From assembly GCA_963717195.1 (NCBI GenBank), contig CAVQVR010000011.1, forward strand, positions 124,001 to 188,000: a DNA stretch of 64,000 bases, in the 5' to 3' direction. The notes under the pieces were generated by a model. It was not told where the DNA came from and did not search any database. It saw nothing but the letters and a program-made list of their open reading frames with translations. A program made the position numbers and the translations under genes. The DNA is from JACDAE01 sp963717195. Its GTDB lineage: Bacteria > Chloroflexota > Ktedonobacteria > Ktedonobacterales > Ktedonobacteraceae. Shown piece after piece: positions 1 to 7,353 of this stretch (position 1 is its first letter; the number at the start of each line of letters is the position of its first letter).

Positions 1-1015
1 TCTCTACATCACGTGGATCTTCATTGACATGCTCGATTTCTAAGGATGAGCTGACAACAACTTCCTCTTCTCCATGTACTTCTATTGTATCTTTAGCAGT
101 TAGCTCAATTGGTTGTAGAGATGGAGAAGGTGTATGCTTCCCATTCGAAGCCTGAGAAACAAATGCAGGTGTGAGCAATGGTCTCACAGGCTGGCTACTG
201 GTTTTGACCGCGAAGCCCATAAGCGCTCCCAGATACTGATTGAAAAATTCCAACGTATGGGGGAAGCGTGCAGCAGCAGCATAGGATAGAGCCTGGATCA
301 GCACCTTCTCAACGGCTGGTGAAATAGCATCATTCAAACTACTCGGAGGGGGAAATGACGCCTGCTTTTGTTGTTGTAGCAAGAGTTCGCGTTCAGTAGC
401 TTCATAGGGACGACGACCGCAGAGCCATTCGTAGGCCATCACGGCCAGAGAATACTGGTCGCTGGCAAAAGTTGGCTCTCCCAGTAAATGTTCAGGAGCC
501 ATGTAGGGGATGGCAAAATCCTCATCGTCGAGGGGAAGACCAATATCAGGCAGGGCAAGTGAGAACTCGGTTAGCAAAAGAGTATTGTGTTCTGCAACCA
601 GTAGATTACCGGGATGCAGATTTTTATGCAGAACACTATTGACGTGTGCATAATGAATGGCATCGGCGGCAGGAGCCAGGTAGCGTTTCACTTCATCGGG
701 AGCAAGTTGCGTGCCCGAAGGAATGAGCTGATGCAGCGTCTCGCCAGCAACGTACTCCATCACCAGGCAGGGATAATCACCAACGAAACAGATATCAAGC
801 ACATTTATAATATTGCAATTCTTGAGCTTCTTCAACTGTTTCGCACGGAGCAGAAAGGCTTCTTTCGCTTCCGATGTTGGAAGAGGAACATGCAACTTCT
901 TAATCAAAAGATCTTTCTTGCGCAATCTGCCACGGTAAAAAGTACTTGTAGAACTCACGCGCAACAGTTCAGTGACGGTATAAGAGCCAACCTGATGAAG
1001 TTCCACCTCTGCCAT
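1..1015 (-). CDS. Ser/Thr protein kinase-like protein, predicted pseudokinase (C-terminus beyond window)
   Basis: The reading frame opens at an ATG at 1015 and is still open at base 1, so at least 338 residues are present and the C-terminus is missing. The order of elements is that of a Hanks-type kinase: a lysine in LLIKKLHVP (about residue 40), the hinge VMEYVAGETL, the catalytic-loop segment HKNLHPGN, the metal-binding segment TEFS, then YMAPEH and SDQYSLAVMAYEW. The catalytic Asp of HRD is Asn here and the Asp of DFG is Glu, and the glycine-rich loop is replaced by a Ser/Thr-rich stretch. Phosphotransfer is therefore doubtful (inference), and a scaffold or ligand-binding role is possible. 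A low-complexity acidic tail follows the kinase fold near the window edge. Confidence 0.8.
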   Translation of the reverse strand, partial: MAEVELHQVGSYTVTELLRVSSTSTFYRGRLRKKDLLIKKLHVPLPTSEAKEAFLLRAKQLKKLKNCNIINVLDICFVGDYPCLVMEYVAGETLHQLIPSGTQLAPDEVKRYLAPAADAIHYAHVNSVLHKNLHPGNLLVAEHNTLLLTEFSLALPDIGLPLDDEDFAIPYMAPEHLLGEPTFASDQYSLAVMAYEWLCGRRPYEATERELLLQQQKQASFPPPSSLNDAISPAVEKVLIQALSYAAAARFPHTLEFFNQYLGALMGFAVKTSSQPVRPLLTPAFVSQASNGKHTPSPSLQPIELTAKDTIEVHGEEEVVVSSSLEIEHVNEDPRDVE

Positions 1016-1175
1016 GCTATTCTCGCTTCCCCCAATATGAACATTTGTCTGTGATTGTTATGCGCAGTATAGCATACTTACGTTCTAGTGTCCTGCCCTT
1101 TCTTCTTCCACGTGTCAGTACCCGTTCACATGATCCTTTTTCAAAAAGTGAGGGGGAATAATGGGGAGACAAGAT

Positions 1176-1339
1176 AAATTTTTGTAACTCTTCAGGTCTC
1201 CTCGCCACCTGCGGTGGCTCGCCCAGGTTTGGTGTGGGCGGTGGGATTGGCGGCCTGGGGCCGCCAAACACCAAACGGCTTGCGAAGCGCCATAGGCGCT
1301 GAGGAGTCAGGCCCCTTCTGAAGAGTTACAAAAAATTTT
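1176..1339. repeat. Inverted-repeat element, copy A (MITE-like)
   Basis: The ends are near-perfect inverted repeats: TTTTTGTAACTCTTCAG at the left and CTGAAGAGTTACAAAAA at the right. Inside there are further palindromic blocks, including a GGCGCTGAGGAG segment near the right end. A shorter relative with the same outer ends and the same GGCGCTGAG core lies at 55477-55540. No ORF inside is credible. The rest of the 1016-1457 gap holds only the upstream region of the next gene. Confidence 0.6.
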
Positions 1340-1457
1340 CAATAGCATATATATATGTACCATTAATAACGGCCTCATATACTGAGGATGTGCTTTCAAG
1401 AAGTGCCGACGCGTTTCAACGCAACAGTTCTAAACTCATAAGAAAAAGGAGATTTGT

Positions 1458-3308
1458 ATGCTGCATCGAAACGATATCTTCCAGGAAAGTTATAAGCAAT
1501 TTCACCATCTCAGGTGCTTTTTTCTTCTCAGCATTATAATCCTCCTCCCTATGACGACCTTTTTAGGAACGGCACGTACCCTATTTGCATCTAGTACACA
1601 TATTGCACAGAAACTGGTGGTTACCCCAACCAACACGGCAGTTGTCACTTATCATAATGATACTTTTCGTAGCGGTCTCAATGCCAACAAGTCTATTCTC
1701 ACTACGAGCAATGTGAATAGTAGTCAATTTGGCAAACGCGTAACTTACCCCGTCGATGGACAGGTTTATGCCCAACCCCTCTTTCTTCCCAACGTACGCA
1801 TCAATGGAACTACCCATAATGTGGTCTTTGTGGCGACTGAACATGACAGCGTCTATGCCTTCGATGCTGATCAGACAACAGCCATTGCCCCATTATGGAA
1901 AACCAGTTTTCTTAGTTCTACCGCGACCACCGTTCCTGCCGTTGACCTTTTCGACAAGTATTCCAATAAAGATATCTCTCCTGAAATTGGCATCACAGGC
2001 ACCCCCGTCATCGACCCGACTGCCGATATTCTCTATGTTGACACGATGACGAAAGAAAACGGTCGCCAGTATGCCCACCAACTTCATGCACTTGATCTCA
2101 AGACAGGCTCAGAGAAACCTGGTAGCCCGATCACCATTCAGGCCAGCGCCCCAGGAACAGGCGATGGCACTTCTGATGGCAAAGTGAGCTTCAAGGCTTA
2201 CGTCGAAAATCAGCGTTCAGCCTTGCTCCTTTCCAACGGTGTCGTCTATATCTCCTGGGCCTCCTTCAGTGATACCGGTCCCTATCATGGCTGGCTCATG
2301 GGGTATACCTATAATGGTAGGGTCTTTCACCAGGTGACTAGAGACGTTTACAACGTTACCCCCAACGGTCAGGAAGGTGGCATCTGGATGAGCGGCGCTG
2401 CACCAGCAGCCGATAACAATGGCAACATCTATTTGATAACGGGCAATGGCACCTTTGATCTCGATTCAGGTGGCCTGGATGCTGGCGATAGCTTTATCAA
2501 GCTCAACACAAAGAATGGACTGAGTCTATCCGACTACTTCACGCCGTTTAACCAATCTTGCCTCTCCGCATCCGATAAAGATTTAGGTTCAGGCGGTCCT
2601 CTCCTCCTTCCCGATCAGACCAACACACCCTATCCTCACCTGATGATTGGAGGAGGTAAAGAGGGGCGCATCTATGTCGTCAACCGGGACAATATGGGAC
2701 ATTACACGAACGATCCAAAGATGGTATGTGATGCCCCGGAAGAAAATCTGACCTCTATTGATAAGGTACTTCAAGAGTCGCCTCCCTATACAATGGGCAG
2801 AGAGTTCTCGACCCCTGGTTATTGGACCTCCACGAGTGGGCAATGGGTCTACATTAGTGGCATGAATGATACTCTGAAAGCATTTCAACTGAGCAATGAT
2901 ACACTTTCTCCAGATCCGATATCCGAAACACCCGAGATTTTTCAATTCCCTGGCGTAATCCCTTCAATCTCCAGTAATAGGAATATCAGTGGTACTGGCA
3001 TTGTATGGATCGTCAGCCCCCCCGCAGACTGTTTCTACATGGGTTGTAATCCTCATGGCCCCGGCGTCCTGCGTGCGTATGATGCAACTAATCTTGGCAA
3101 TGAACTCTATAATAGTACGCAGAATTCCTCACGGGACCAGCTCGATAGTTATGTAAAATTTTCTGTGCCAACGATCGCTAACGGTAAGGTCTTCGTAGGC
3201 ACCTTGACAGGTCTCTCAATCTACGGTCTTCTCAATCCATCTCCTTTTTCCCTCCCCATACATAGAAATCTGCCTATTATACGGCACCCTATACTGGCCA
3301 TAGGCTAA
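1458..3308 (+). CDS. Secreted PQQ-like beta-propeller repeat protein
   Basis: 616 residues. A hydrophobic segment at about residues 20-45 reads as a signal peptide or N-terminal anchor. The mature part begins with a segment of the type YHNDTFRSGLNANKS and then has repeated blades: PVDGQVYAQPLFLPNV, VFVATEHDSVYAFDAD, GGGKEGRIYVVNRD, GKVFVGTLTGLSIYG. These are typical of BamB/PQQ-enzyme-like propellers without an assigned substrate. The start ATG is preceded by AAAAAGGAG at good spacing. No catalytic residues of quinoprotein dehydrogenases could be assigned, so the role (extracellular binding or scaffold) is inferred from the fold only. It lies 55 bp upstream of another exported protein in the same direction. 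Confidence 0.8.
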   Translation: MLHRNDIFQESYKQFHHLRCFFLLSIIILLPMTTFLGTARTLFASSTHIAQKLVVTPTNTAVVTYHNDTFRSGLNANKSILTTSNVNSSQFGKRVTYPVDGQVYAQPLFLPNVRINGTTHNVVFVATEHDSVYAFDADQTTAIAPLWKTSFLSSTATTVPAVDLFDKYSNKDISPEIGITGTPVIDPTADILYVDTMTKENGRQYAHQLHALDLKTGSEKPGSPITIQASAPGTGDGTSDGKVSFKAYVENQRSALLLSNGVVYISWASFSDTGPYHGWLMGYTYNGRVFHQVTRDVYNVTPNGQEGGIWMSGAAPAADNNGNIYLITGNGTFDLDSGGLDAGDSFIKLNTKNGLSLSDYFTPFNQSCLSASDKDLGSGGPLLLPDQTNTPYPHLMIGGGKEGRIYVVNRDNMGHYTNDPKMVCDAPEENLTSIDKVLQESPPYTMGREFSTPGYWTSTSGQWVYISGMNDTLKAFQLSNDTLSPDPISETPEIFQFPGVIPSISSNRNISGTGIVWIVSPPADCFYMGCNPHGPGVLRAYDATNLGNELYNSTQNSSRDQLDSYVKFSVPTIANGKVFVGTLTGLSIYGLLNPSPFSLPIHRNLPIIRHPILAIG

Positions 3309-3363
3309 GGAAGAAATGCATCCTCTCTATCGAAAAAATCAATTTCTTAGATAAAGGAAAGGG

Positions 3364-4491
3364 ATGAGAATGAAACGTCGAGCAATTCTACTAGGGTCAA
3401 ATTTCGTGCTGGTTGTTCTTCTAGCAACCTTTACAGTTGCGGGAGTGTCAGCTCATAGAGCGGATCTGGCAAATAAGCTACCCTCTGCTTCGCATCTCCA
3501 GCAAAGCCAATCTACTGTGAGACAGTCACCATCCGATACCATCAATCTTGCTTACCACAAGCCCACGACTGCATCTTCTGTAGAAGATGCACGTTACCAT
3601 CCTTATGATGCAGTAGATGGTGACCTCACCACGCGCTGGTCGTCGGGAATGGGCCATGCAACGGAATGGCTACAAATCGACCTGAAAAACTTGTATTTTA
3701 TCAACCAAGTGAAACTGTACTGGGAAAGGGCATATGCCACAAGTTACCAGATTCAGGATTCCCTTGATCGAATAACATGGACATCGATCTATAGTACGAC
3801 GACGAGTGCTGGTGGGAACGAGGTTCTGACAGGACTTACCGGACTTGGCCGCTATCTTCGTATTTATGCGACTCACTATTCACCTGCACGCACAAATTTT
3901 TCCCTCTGGGAAGTTGAGGTGTATGGAGATGCATCCGGGTCTCAGGGATCTCCTGGACCACAAGGCCCGTCTGGTCCTTCTGGTCCATCTGGCCCATCTG
4001 GCCCGTCTGGTCCTATCGGTCCTTCTGGTGGTCCTACAGGCCCGACAGGCCCGATTGGACCAACTGGACCAACTGGCCCGACTACCCCTGTCGTGCCGTC
4101 TCAGTATGGGTACATTTCCAACTCAAGCGCTCAAATAGTGCCTATAGGAGGTAACGTTACTTTTGATTCTTCTTCAACTACAAGCGCAATTACGCTTTCC
4201 AACTCTTCTACGATTTTAGTTAGCAACACGGGTGATTACAGGTTTGTTTTCTCCGTGTCCGGCGCAGCCTCCGACCAATTCGTGCTAAGTGTAAATGGTA
4301 CACCAGTTACGAAAATGGAAGTCCGTGGCGGTCAGCCAAGCACCGGCCAGGGTATCATCTCGTTAACGTCTGGCGCTACCCTTAGCCTTGTAAATACTAG
4401 TGGCACTGCAGTTACCCTCCTGACAACGAATGGTACCACGCAAACCAACGCGTCTATTCTTATCGAAAGATTAGGAAACGACCTCTCATAA
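3364..4491 (+). CDS. Exported discoidin (F5/8C) - collagen-like - BclA-type C-terminal protein
   Basis: 375 residues with a signal peptide at 1-30. Residues about 60-188 match the F5/8 type C (discoidin) carbohydrate-binding fold: NLAYHKPTTASS, AVDGDLTTRWSS, WLQIDL, LWEVEVYG. Residues about 195-240 are uninterrupted Gly-X-Y collagen triplets, first GPS then GPT/GPI. Residues about 245-375 look like the C1q/TNF-like trimerisation head of Bacillus exosporium protein BclA (NTGDYRFVFSVSG, LSVNGTPV, ILIERLG). Spore-surface or mycelial-surface attachment is an inference from this architecture. RBS AAAGGAAAGGG precedes the ATG, and a strong terminator follows. Confidence 0.85.
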   Translation: MRMKRRAILLGSNFVLVVLLATFTVAGVSAHRADLANKLPSASHLQQSQSTVRQSPSDTINLAYHKPTTASSVEDARYHPYDAVDGDLTTRWSSGMGHATEWLQIDLKNLYFINQVKLYWERAYATSYQIQDSLDRITWTSIYSTTTSAGGNEVLTGLTGLGRYLRIYATHYSPARTNFSLWEVEVYGDASGSQGSPGPQGPSGPSGPSGPSGPSGPIGPSGGPTGPTGPIGPTGPTGPTTPVVPSQYGYISNSSAQIVPIGGNVTFDSSSTTSAITLSNSSTILVSNTGDYRFVFSVSGAASDQFVLSVNGTPVTKMEVRGGQPSTGQGIISLTSGATLSLVNTSGTAVTLLTTNGTTQTNASILIERLGNDLS

Positions 4492-4554
4492 TACTGGCTC
4501 TCCGCCAATTCTGGTGATCTAGTTATTGGCAGAGAACACACAAAAAAGTCAGAG

Positions 4555-4590
4555 AGCAGGCTCAATGGTTTGGGCCTGCTTTTTGTTTTT
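4555..4590 (+). terminator. Rho-independent terminator
   Basis: A 7-bp GC-rich stem, AGCAGGC with GCCTGCT, is followed by TTTTGTTTTT. It lies 64 bp after the collagen-like gene. The gap from here to the tRNA-Ser at 4853 holds only that tRNA's promoter; no gene was seen. Confidence 0.85.
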
Positions 4591-4762
4591 CTCTTGAAGG
4601 AGAAAATCGTTGTCTTCTACGAGAAAGAGCACTGAGTATGTTCCCATCACGACAGGATATACCAGTTTCGTTACAGAAAACCGAGCATTAACTTGCAAAA
4701 TCCAGCTCTAAAGCTGAGGCTATCTTCCCACATACATCCTGAAAAATGATGCACATAGGGTA

Positions 4763-4791
4763 TTGACAACGCCCTGAGGTTCTGTTATTAT
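4763..4791 (+). promoter_or_regulatory. Sigma-70-type promoter of tRNA-Ser
   Basis: The -35 box TTGACA (4763-4768) and -10 box TATTAT (4786-4791) are separated by exactly 17 bp, about 60 bp upstream of the tRNA. The promoter of the tRNA-Trp gene (5611-5639) has identical boxes and spacing. Confidence 0.85.
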
Positions 4792-4852
4792 CGTGACGTA
4801 GTGCTATGACATTAATAGGTCAGATAAAAGCTGACTATTATGTAGTATGCCA

Positions 4853-4939
4853 GGAGGGGTCGCATAGTGGCCTAGTGCAGGTGTTTGCTAAATACCCAGG
4901 GCGTTACAACCCTTGAGAGTTCAAATCTCTCCCCCTCCG
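4853..4939 (+). tRNA. tRNA-Ser(GCT)
   Basis: 87-nt cloverleaf. The acceptor stem GGAGGGG pairs perfectly with CCCCTCC (4932-4938), and the discriminator is G. The anticodon stem GGTGT/ATACC closes the loop TTGCTAA with anticodon GCT at 4887-4889. A long variable arm, as expected for tRNA-Ser, is followed by the T-arm GAGAG-TTCAAAT-CTCTC. CCA is not fully encoded. Confidence 0.93.
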
Positions 4940-4985
4940 TTCCAAAAGGGGTATGGCTCAATTTGCGAAGTAGCCATATCCTTTT

Positions 4986-5486
4986 TTATATCTCATAATC
5001 CTCGGCCCACCAGTAATTTACACCGCTATTCACTGCCTCTTCATAGGAAACATGCCAACTTTGTTTTCCATTACTACGTATCACTCCGGCACTCTTAAAC
5101 CGCAAGCTCATGTTGTATTTCGTCGCCTCATCGACACTGAGCATATAGACCTTCCCAGTATCTGGACTATAGACGGCAAAATATTCAGCCTTCCCATTAT
5201 AACCAGACTTCTTGTTTTTCCCATTCTTTCTAGCCGAGACGGTCGAGGTATTAAACTCAAGACAGGTTCCATCCTTCGAGAGCCACGCCGTTTTACACTG
5301 TATACGTACCAACCGTGCTTCCTGGTGCACGAAGAAGCCAAAATTTCTGTGATCCTCAACACGATAATAGGCCATGTCATATCCAAGATGATCAGCCCAG
5401 GGCAACAGTACCTCAAACCCCGACTGGACCAGCCAATTCAAAATAGCGGTATGGGAAATTAAGCCTTGCTGTGATGTATCCTTCAC
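4986..5486 (-). CDS. PD-(D/E)XK endonuclease of the intron-associated (I-Ssp6803I-like, PDDEXK_5) type
   Basis: 166 residues starting at GTG (5486), with GGAGGT 5-6 bp upstream. The pattern fits the small PD-(D/E)XK nucleases that include the cyanobacterial homing enzyme I-Ssp6803I: LPWADHLGYDMAYY (metal-binding Asp), RIQCKTAW (the Q-x-K half of the active site), FNTSTVS, then YFAVYSPDTGKVYMLSVDE. The N-terminal Glu common in the family is not obvious. The gene sits between tRNA-Ser and the intron-containing tRNA-Trp and faces the tRNA-Ser 3' end. A role in cleaving or mobilising at tRNA sites is inferred from family and position only. Confidence 0.75.
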   Translation of the reverse strand: MKDTSQQGLISHTAILNWLVQSGFEVLLPWADHLGYDMAYYRVEDHRNFGFFVHQEARLVRIQCKTAWLSKDGTCLEFNTSTVSARKNGKNKKSGYNGKAEYFAVYSPDTGKVYMLSVDEATKYNMSLRFKSAGVIRSNGKQSWHVSYEEAVNSGVNYWWAEDYEI

Positions 5487-5610
5487 GATCTACCTCCAAT
5501 CTTCCCTCTCTCTATTTTACCCTTTAATTCAAGTAAAAACCAATTTTCAAAAGGAAGATTGACAACACGTTATTGACGAATTAAGGTATAGAAAATGTTT
5601 GCCTATGGTG

Positions 5611-5639
5611 TTGACAAATCTCTCTCGCTCTGCTATTAT
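5611..5639 (+). promoter_or_regulatory. Sigma-70-type promoter of the split tRNA-Trp
   Basis: TTGACA (5611-5616), a 17-bp spacer, then TATTAT (5634-5639). It is 12 bp before the tRNA 5' end, so the tRNA and its insert are expected to be transcribed together. Confidence 0.85.
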
Positions 5640-5651
5640 CATGTACGTTAT

Positions 5652-6198
5652 AGGGGAGTAGCTCAATTGGCAGAGCAGCCGTCTCCAAAGAATGTGCGCC
5701 CTCGTAGTACTTTTGTTCTCACTGTATTGGTGCAGTATCACTGAAGCGAAAGTGATTAAAGCACGACCTTACCTGCTCCTGAAAGGGAAATGGGACAATA
5801 GCATGGCTCGAAAAGTCCGGTTCTCCTGGCCTTTCAAGGCTAGAAACTGGGCAGCTAGGCCGAGTATGGTGAAAGCTGGATTGCCTGAATCCCAGCCGTG
5901 ACTCATTAGGATTGTCAATCGCGTTTTGGAGGATTGACAAACGCTTCTCCTGAGAAAGCGGCGAACAGGGCACCTAACCTCGGACCAGAGCAAAAGTATA
6001 ACCTGGGGATCACCTAAACATCGAAAGATGCATGGTGACGGAGTATCCATAGTACTCAAATGCCTGAAGTAACATTCAGGACACGTGGAAGGGATACAGG
6101 AAGTCTGACATATGGCTTCTGGAGAGCCGGATGCACTGAAAGGTGCAAGTCCGGTTCGGTTTCACGGCAGGTTGCAGGTTCGATTCCTGTCTCCCCTG
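5652..6198 (+). tRNA. tRNA-Trp(CCA), split by an intron after the anticodon loop (exons 5652-5689 and 6164-6198)
   Basis: The two halves form a complete cloverleaf. The acceptor AGGGGAG (5652-5658) pairs with CTCCCCT (6191-6197, antiparallel order CTCCCCT read 5'-3' as in the gene), all 7 bp; the discriminator is G. The D-stem is GCTC/GAGC. The anticodon stem is GCCGT (5' half) with ACGGC (6164-6168). The 7-nt loop is CTCCAAA (5683-5689) with anticodon CCA at 5685-5687. The T-arm is GCAGG-TTCGATT-CCTGT. The insert falls exactly between the last loop base (38) and the 3' strand of the anticodon stem (39), so removing 5690-6163 gives a normal tRNA-Trp. tRNA-Trp is usually single-copy and essential, so the insert is expected to be spliced (inference). 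Confidence 0.9.
5690..6163 (+). mobile_element. ORF-less group II-like intron inside tRNA-Trp, lacking a recognisable domain VI
   Basis: 474 nt. The 34-nt segment 6124-6157 is a standard group II domain V: an 8-bp lower stem beginning GAGCC (the AGC triad), a 2-nt bulge, an upper stem and a GAAA loop. A hairpin at 5912-5940 (stem TTGTCAAT/ATTGACAA) exposes TTTTGGAG (5924-5931), which pairs with the exon anticodon loop CTCCAAA plus one G-U pair. This is the expected EBS1-IBS1 contact and supports a splice site after 5689. The group II 5' motif GTGCG is present but 4 nt downstream, at 5694. Only six bases separate domain V from the 3' exon, so no domain VI with a branch-point A fits. No reverse transcriptase is encoded here or elsewhere in the window. 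A group I intron is unlikely given domain V. Confidence 0.8.
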
Positions 6199-6204
6199 CT
6201 AAAA

Positions 6205-6253
6205 CAATAAAAACAGCATTTGAACGATAATTATTCAAATGCTGTTTTTATTG
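6205..6253 (+). terminator. Terminator after tRNA-Trp
   Basis: A perfect inverted repeat of about 20 bp, CAATAAAAACAGCATTTGAA against its complement, with a 9-nt loop; the 3' arm contains a T-run. It starts 7 bp after the tRNA. It argues against a protein start at 6239, which would lie inside the hairpin. Confidence 0.75.
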
Positions 6254-6331
6254 TGCTATTTTTCTTGCTCTTACAAAATTTACTCTAAATTAAGTATTGA
6301 TATTCGGGCATCATACGCTATAGTTGACTTT

Positions 6332-6808
6332 ATGGAAGAGAAAAAATATTGTTCCGGTTGTGGTCAAGGACGCGATCCCAAGCAGGATTTTAGTTGGAAA
6401 CACAAAGAACGTGGTATACGCAATACAAGGTGCAAGTTTTGTCAATCCCTAAAAAGCAAGCGACATTACAAGCACAATAAACAGCCGTATCTTGAGCGTG
6501 CGCGTAATCGCGAAGTCTGGGTTACAGAAGACAATCAGAGAAAACTTGCTGAATATTTTTCCAGCCATCCCTGCGTTGATTGTGCTCAAACTGATGTTCG
6601 TATTCTTGAGTTCGATCATGTACGAGGGAAGAAATCAAATGATATTTCCAAGATGATGACTATAGGTTGCTCCTGGTCTACTATTGAAGCCGAAATTGCT
6701 AAATGTGAAGTCAGATGCGCCAACTGTCATCGTGTCAGAGAAAGTAAAAAAGGTAAGTCGTGGCGTCACCTTTTTAATCTTCCGTATAAGGAAGATACAT
6801 TATCATGA
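6332..6808 (+). CDS. HNH endonuclease domain protein (first of a tandem pair)
   Basis: 158 residues from the ATG at 6332. This start aligns with the N-terminus of the second copy; the longer frame from 6239 runs through a terminator. Two zinc-binding segments are visible. The N-terminal one is CSGC...CKFC; the C-terminal HNH motif is CVDC-(x)-LEFDHVRGKK...CEVRCANCHRVR, a treble-clef nuclease fold. It shares most motifs with the next gene (ILEFDHVRG, IEAEIAKCEVRC, GKSWR) and overlaps it by 4 bp (ATGA), so the pair arose by tandem duplication and is probably co-translated. It lies directly downstream of the intron-split tRNA-Trp. Confidence 0.8.
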   Translation: MEEKKYCSGCGQGRDPKQDFSWKHKERGIRNTRCKFCQSLKSKRHYKHNKQPYLERARNREVWVTEDNQRKLAEYFSSHPCVDCAQTDVRILEFDHVRGKKSNDISKMMTIGCSWSTIEAEIAKCEVRCANCHRVRESKKGKSWRHLFNLPYKEDTLS

Positions 6809-7245
6809 AAAAGATTTGCTCAGGCTGCAATCAAGAGCGCGATGCTGAAAGAGATTTCGCATGGAAAAATAAGACGAAAGGAACACGCCAACGATGGTGT
6901 AAGCTCTGCCAGGCTAAGGCAAACAGACAGCATTATCAAAATAATAAGCAAATATATATTGACCGTGCGATTAATCGTAATGCACTAATCAATGCAGAAA
7001 GTAGGCAAAAACTATACGATTACCTCTCCAGTCATCCTTGCGCCAATTGTGGTCAAACCGATATCCGCATCCTCGAATTTGACCATGTACGCGGAACTAA
7101 GTTTGCAAGCATAACAAAATTACTCCGGCATGCTGTTCCCTGGAAAACTATAGAGACTGAAATAGCAAAGTGTGAAGTTCGCTGCGTAAACTGTCATCGA
7201 ATCAAGACACTTGAGGGAGGTAAGTCGTGGCGTCTTCTCTTCTAA
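6805..7245 (+). CDS. HNH endonuclease domain protein (second of a tandem pair)
   Basis: 146 residues. The start ATG overlaps the stop of the previous gene, and AAGGAAG lies just upstream. The domain order is the same as its neighbour: CSGC...CKLC zinc knuckle, a basic linker, then CANCGQTD, LEFDHVRGTK and CEVRCVNCHR, which form the HNH/treble-clef site. No transposase or group II maturase domain is attached. Mobility or a homing-like role near the tRNA is inferred from context. Confidence 0.8.
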   Translation: MKKICSGCNQERDAERDFAWKNKTKGTRQRWCKLCQAKANRQHYQNNKQIYIDRAINRNALINAESRQKLYDYLSSHPCANCGQTDIRILEFDHVRGTKFASITKLLRHAVPWKTIETEIAKCEVRCVNCHRIKTLEGGKSWRLLF

Positions 7246-7289
7246 ACGATCTCATATGAATTATAGGGTTCTATCATAATTACATAATA

Positions 7290-7319
7290 GGCATTACACT
7301 ACTTCAGTAGCATAATGCC
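7290..7319. terminator. Hairpin between convergent genes
   Basis: GGCATTA pairs with TAATGCC, with an inner CTAC/GTAG stem. It sits between the convergent HNH gene (ends 7245) and the next minus-strand gene (ends 7354). There is no clear T-run on either side, so its terminator function is tentative. Confidence 0.4.
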
Positions 7320-7353
7320 CATTCTTACTACATACGTGTAGTGTGATACAAAC

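Noticed and set aside
1017..1274. 85-codon minus-strand frame in the inverted-repeat region
   Set aside because: It is made largely of the repeat and has a Pro-rich nonsense composition.
3946..4090. Short tandem repeats as a possible CRISPR array
   Set aside because: They encode Gly-Pro-Ser/Thr collagen triplets in frame; there are no spacers.
5690..6163. Group I intron in the tRNA-Trp
   Set aside because: The insert ends before ACGGC with C rather than the terminal G of group I introns and contains a complete group II domain V plus an EBS1-like hairpin.
6239..6331. N-terminal extension of the first HNH protein
   Set aside because: The extension lies within the tRNA-Trp terminator hairpin and is absent from the tandem copy; the ATG at 6332 fits better.
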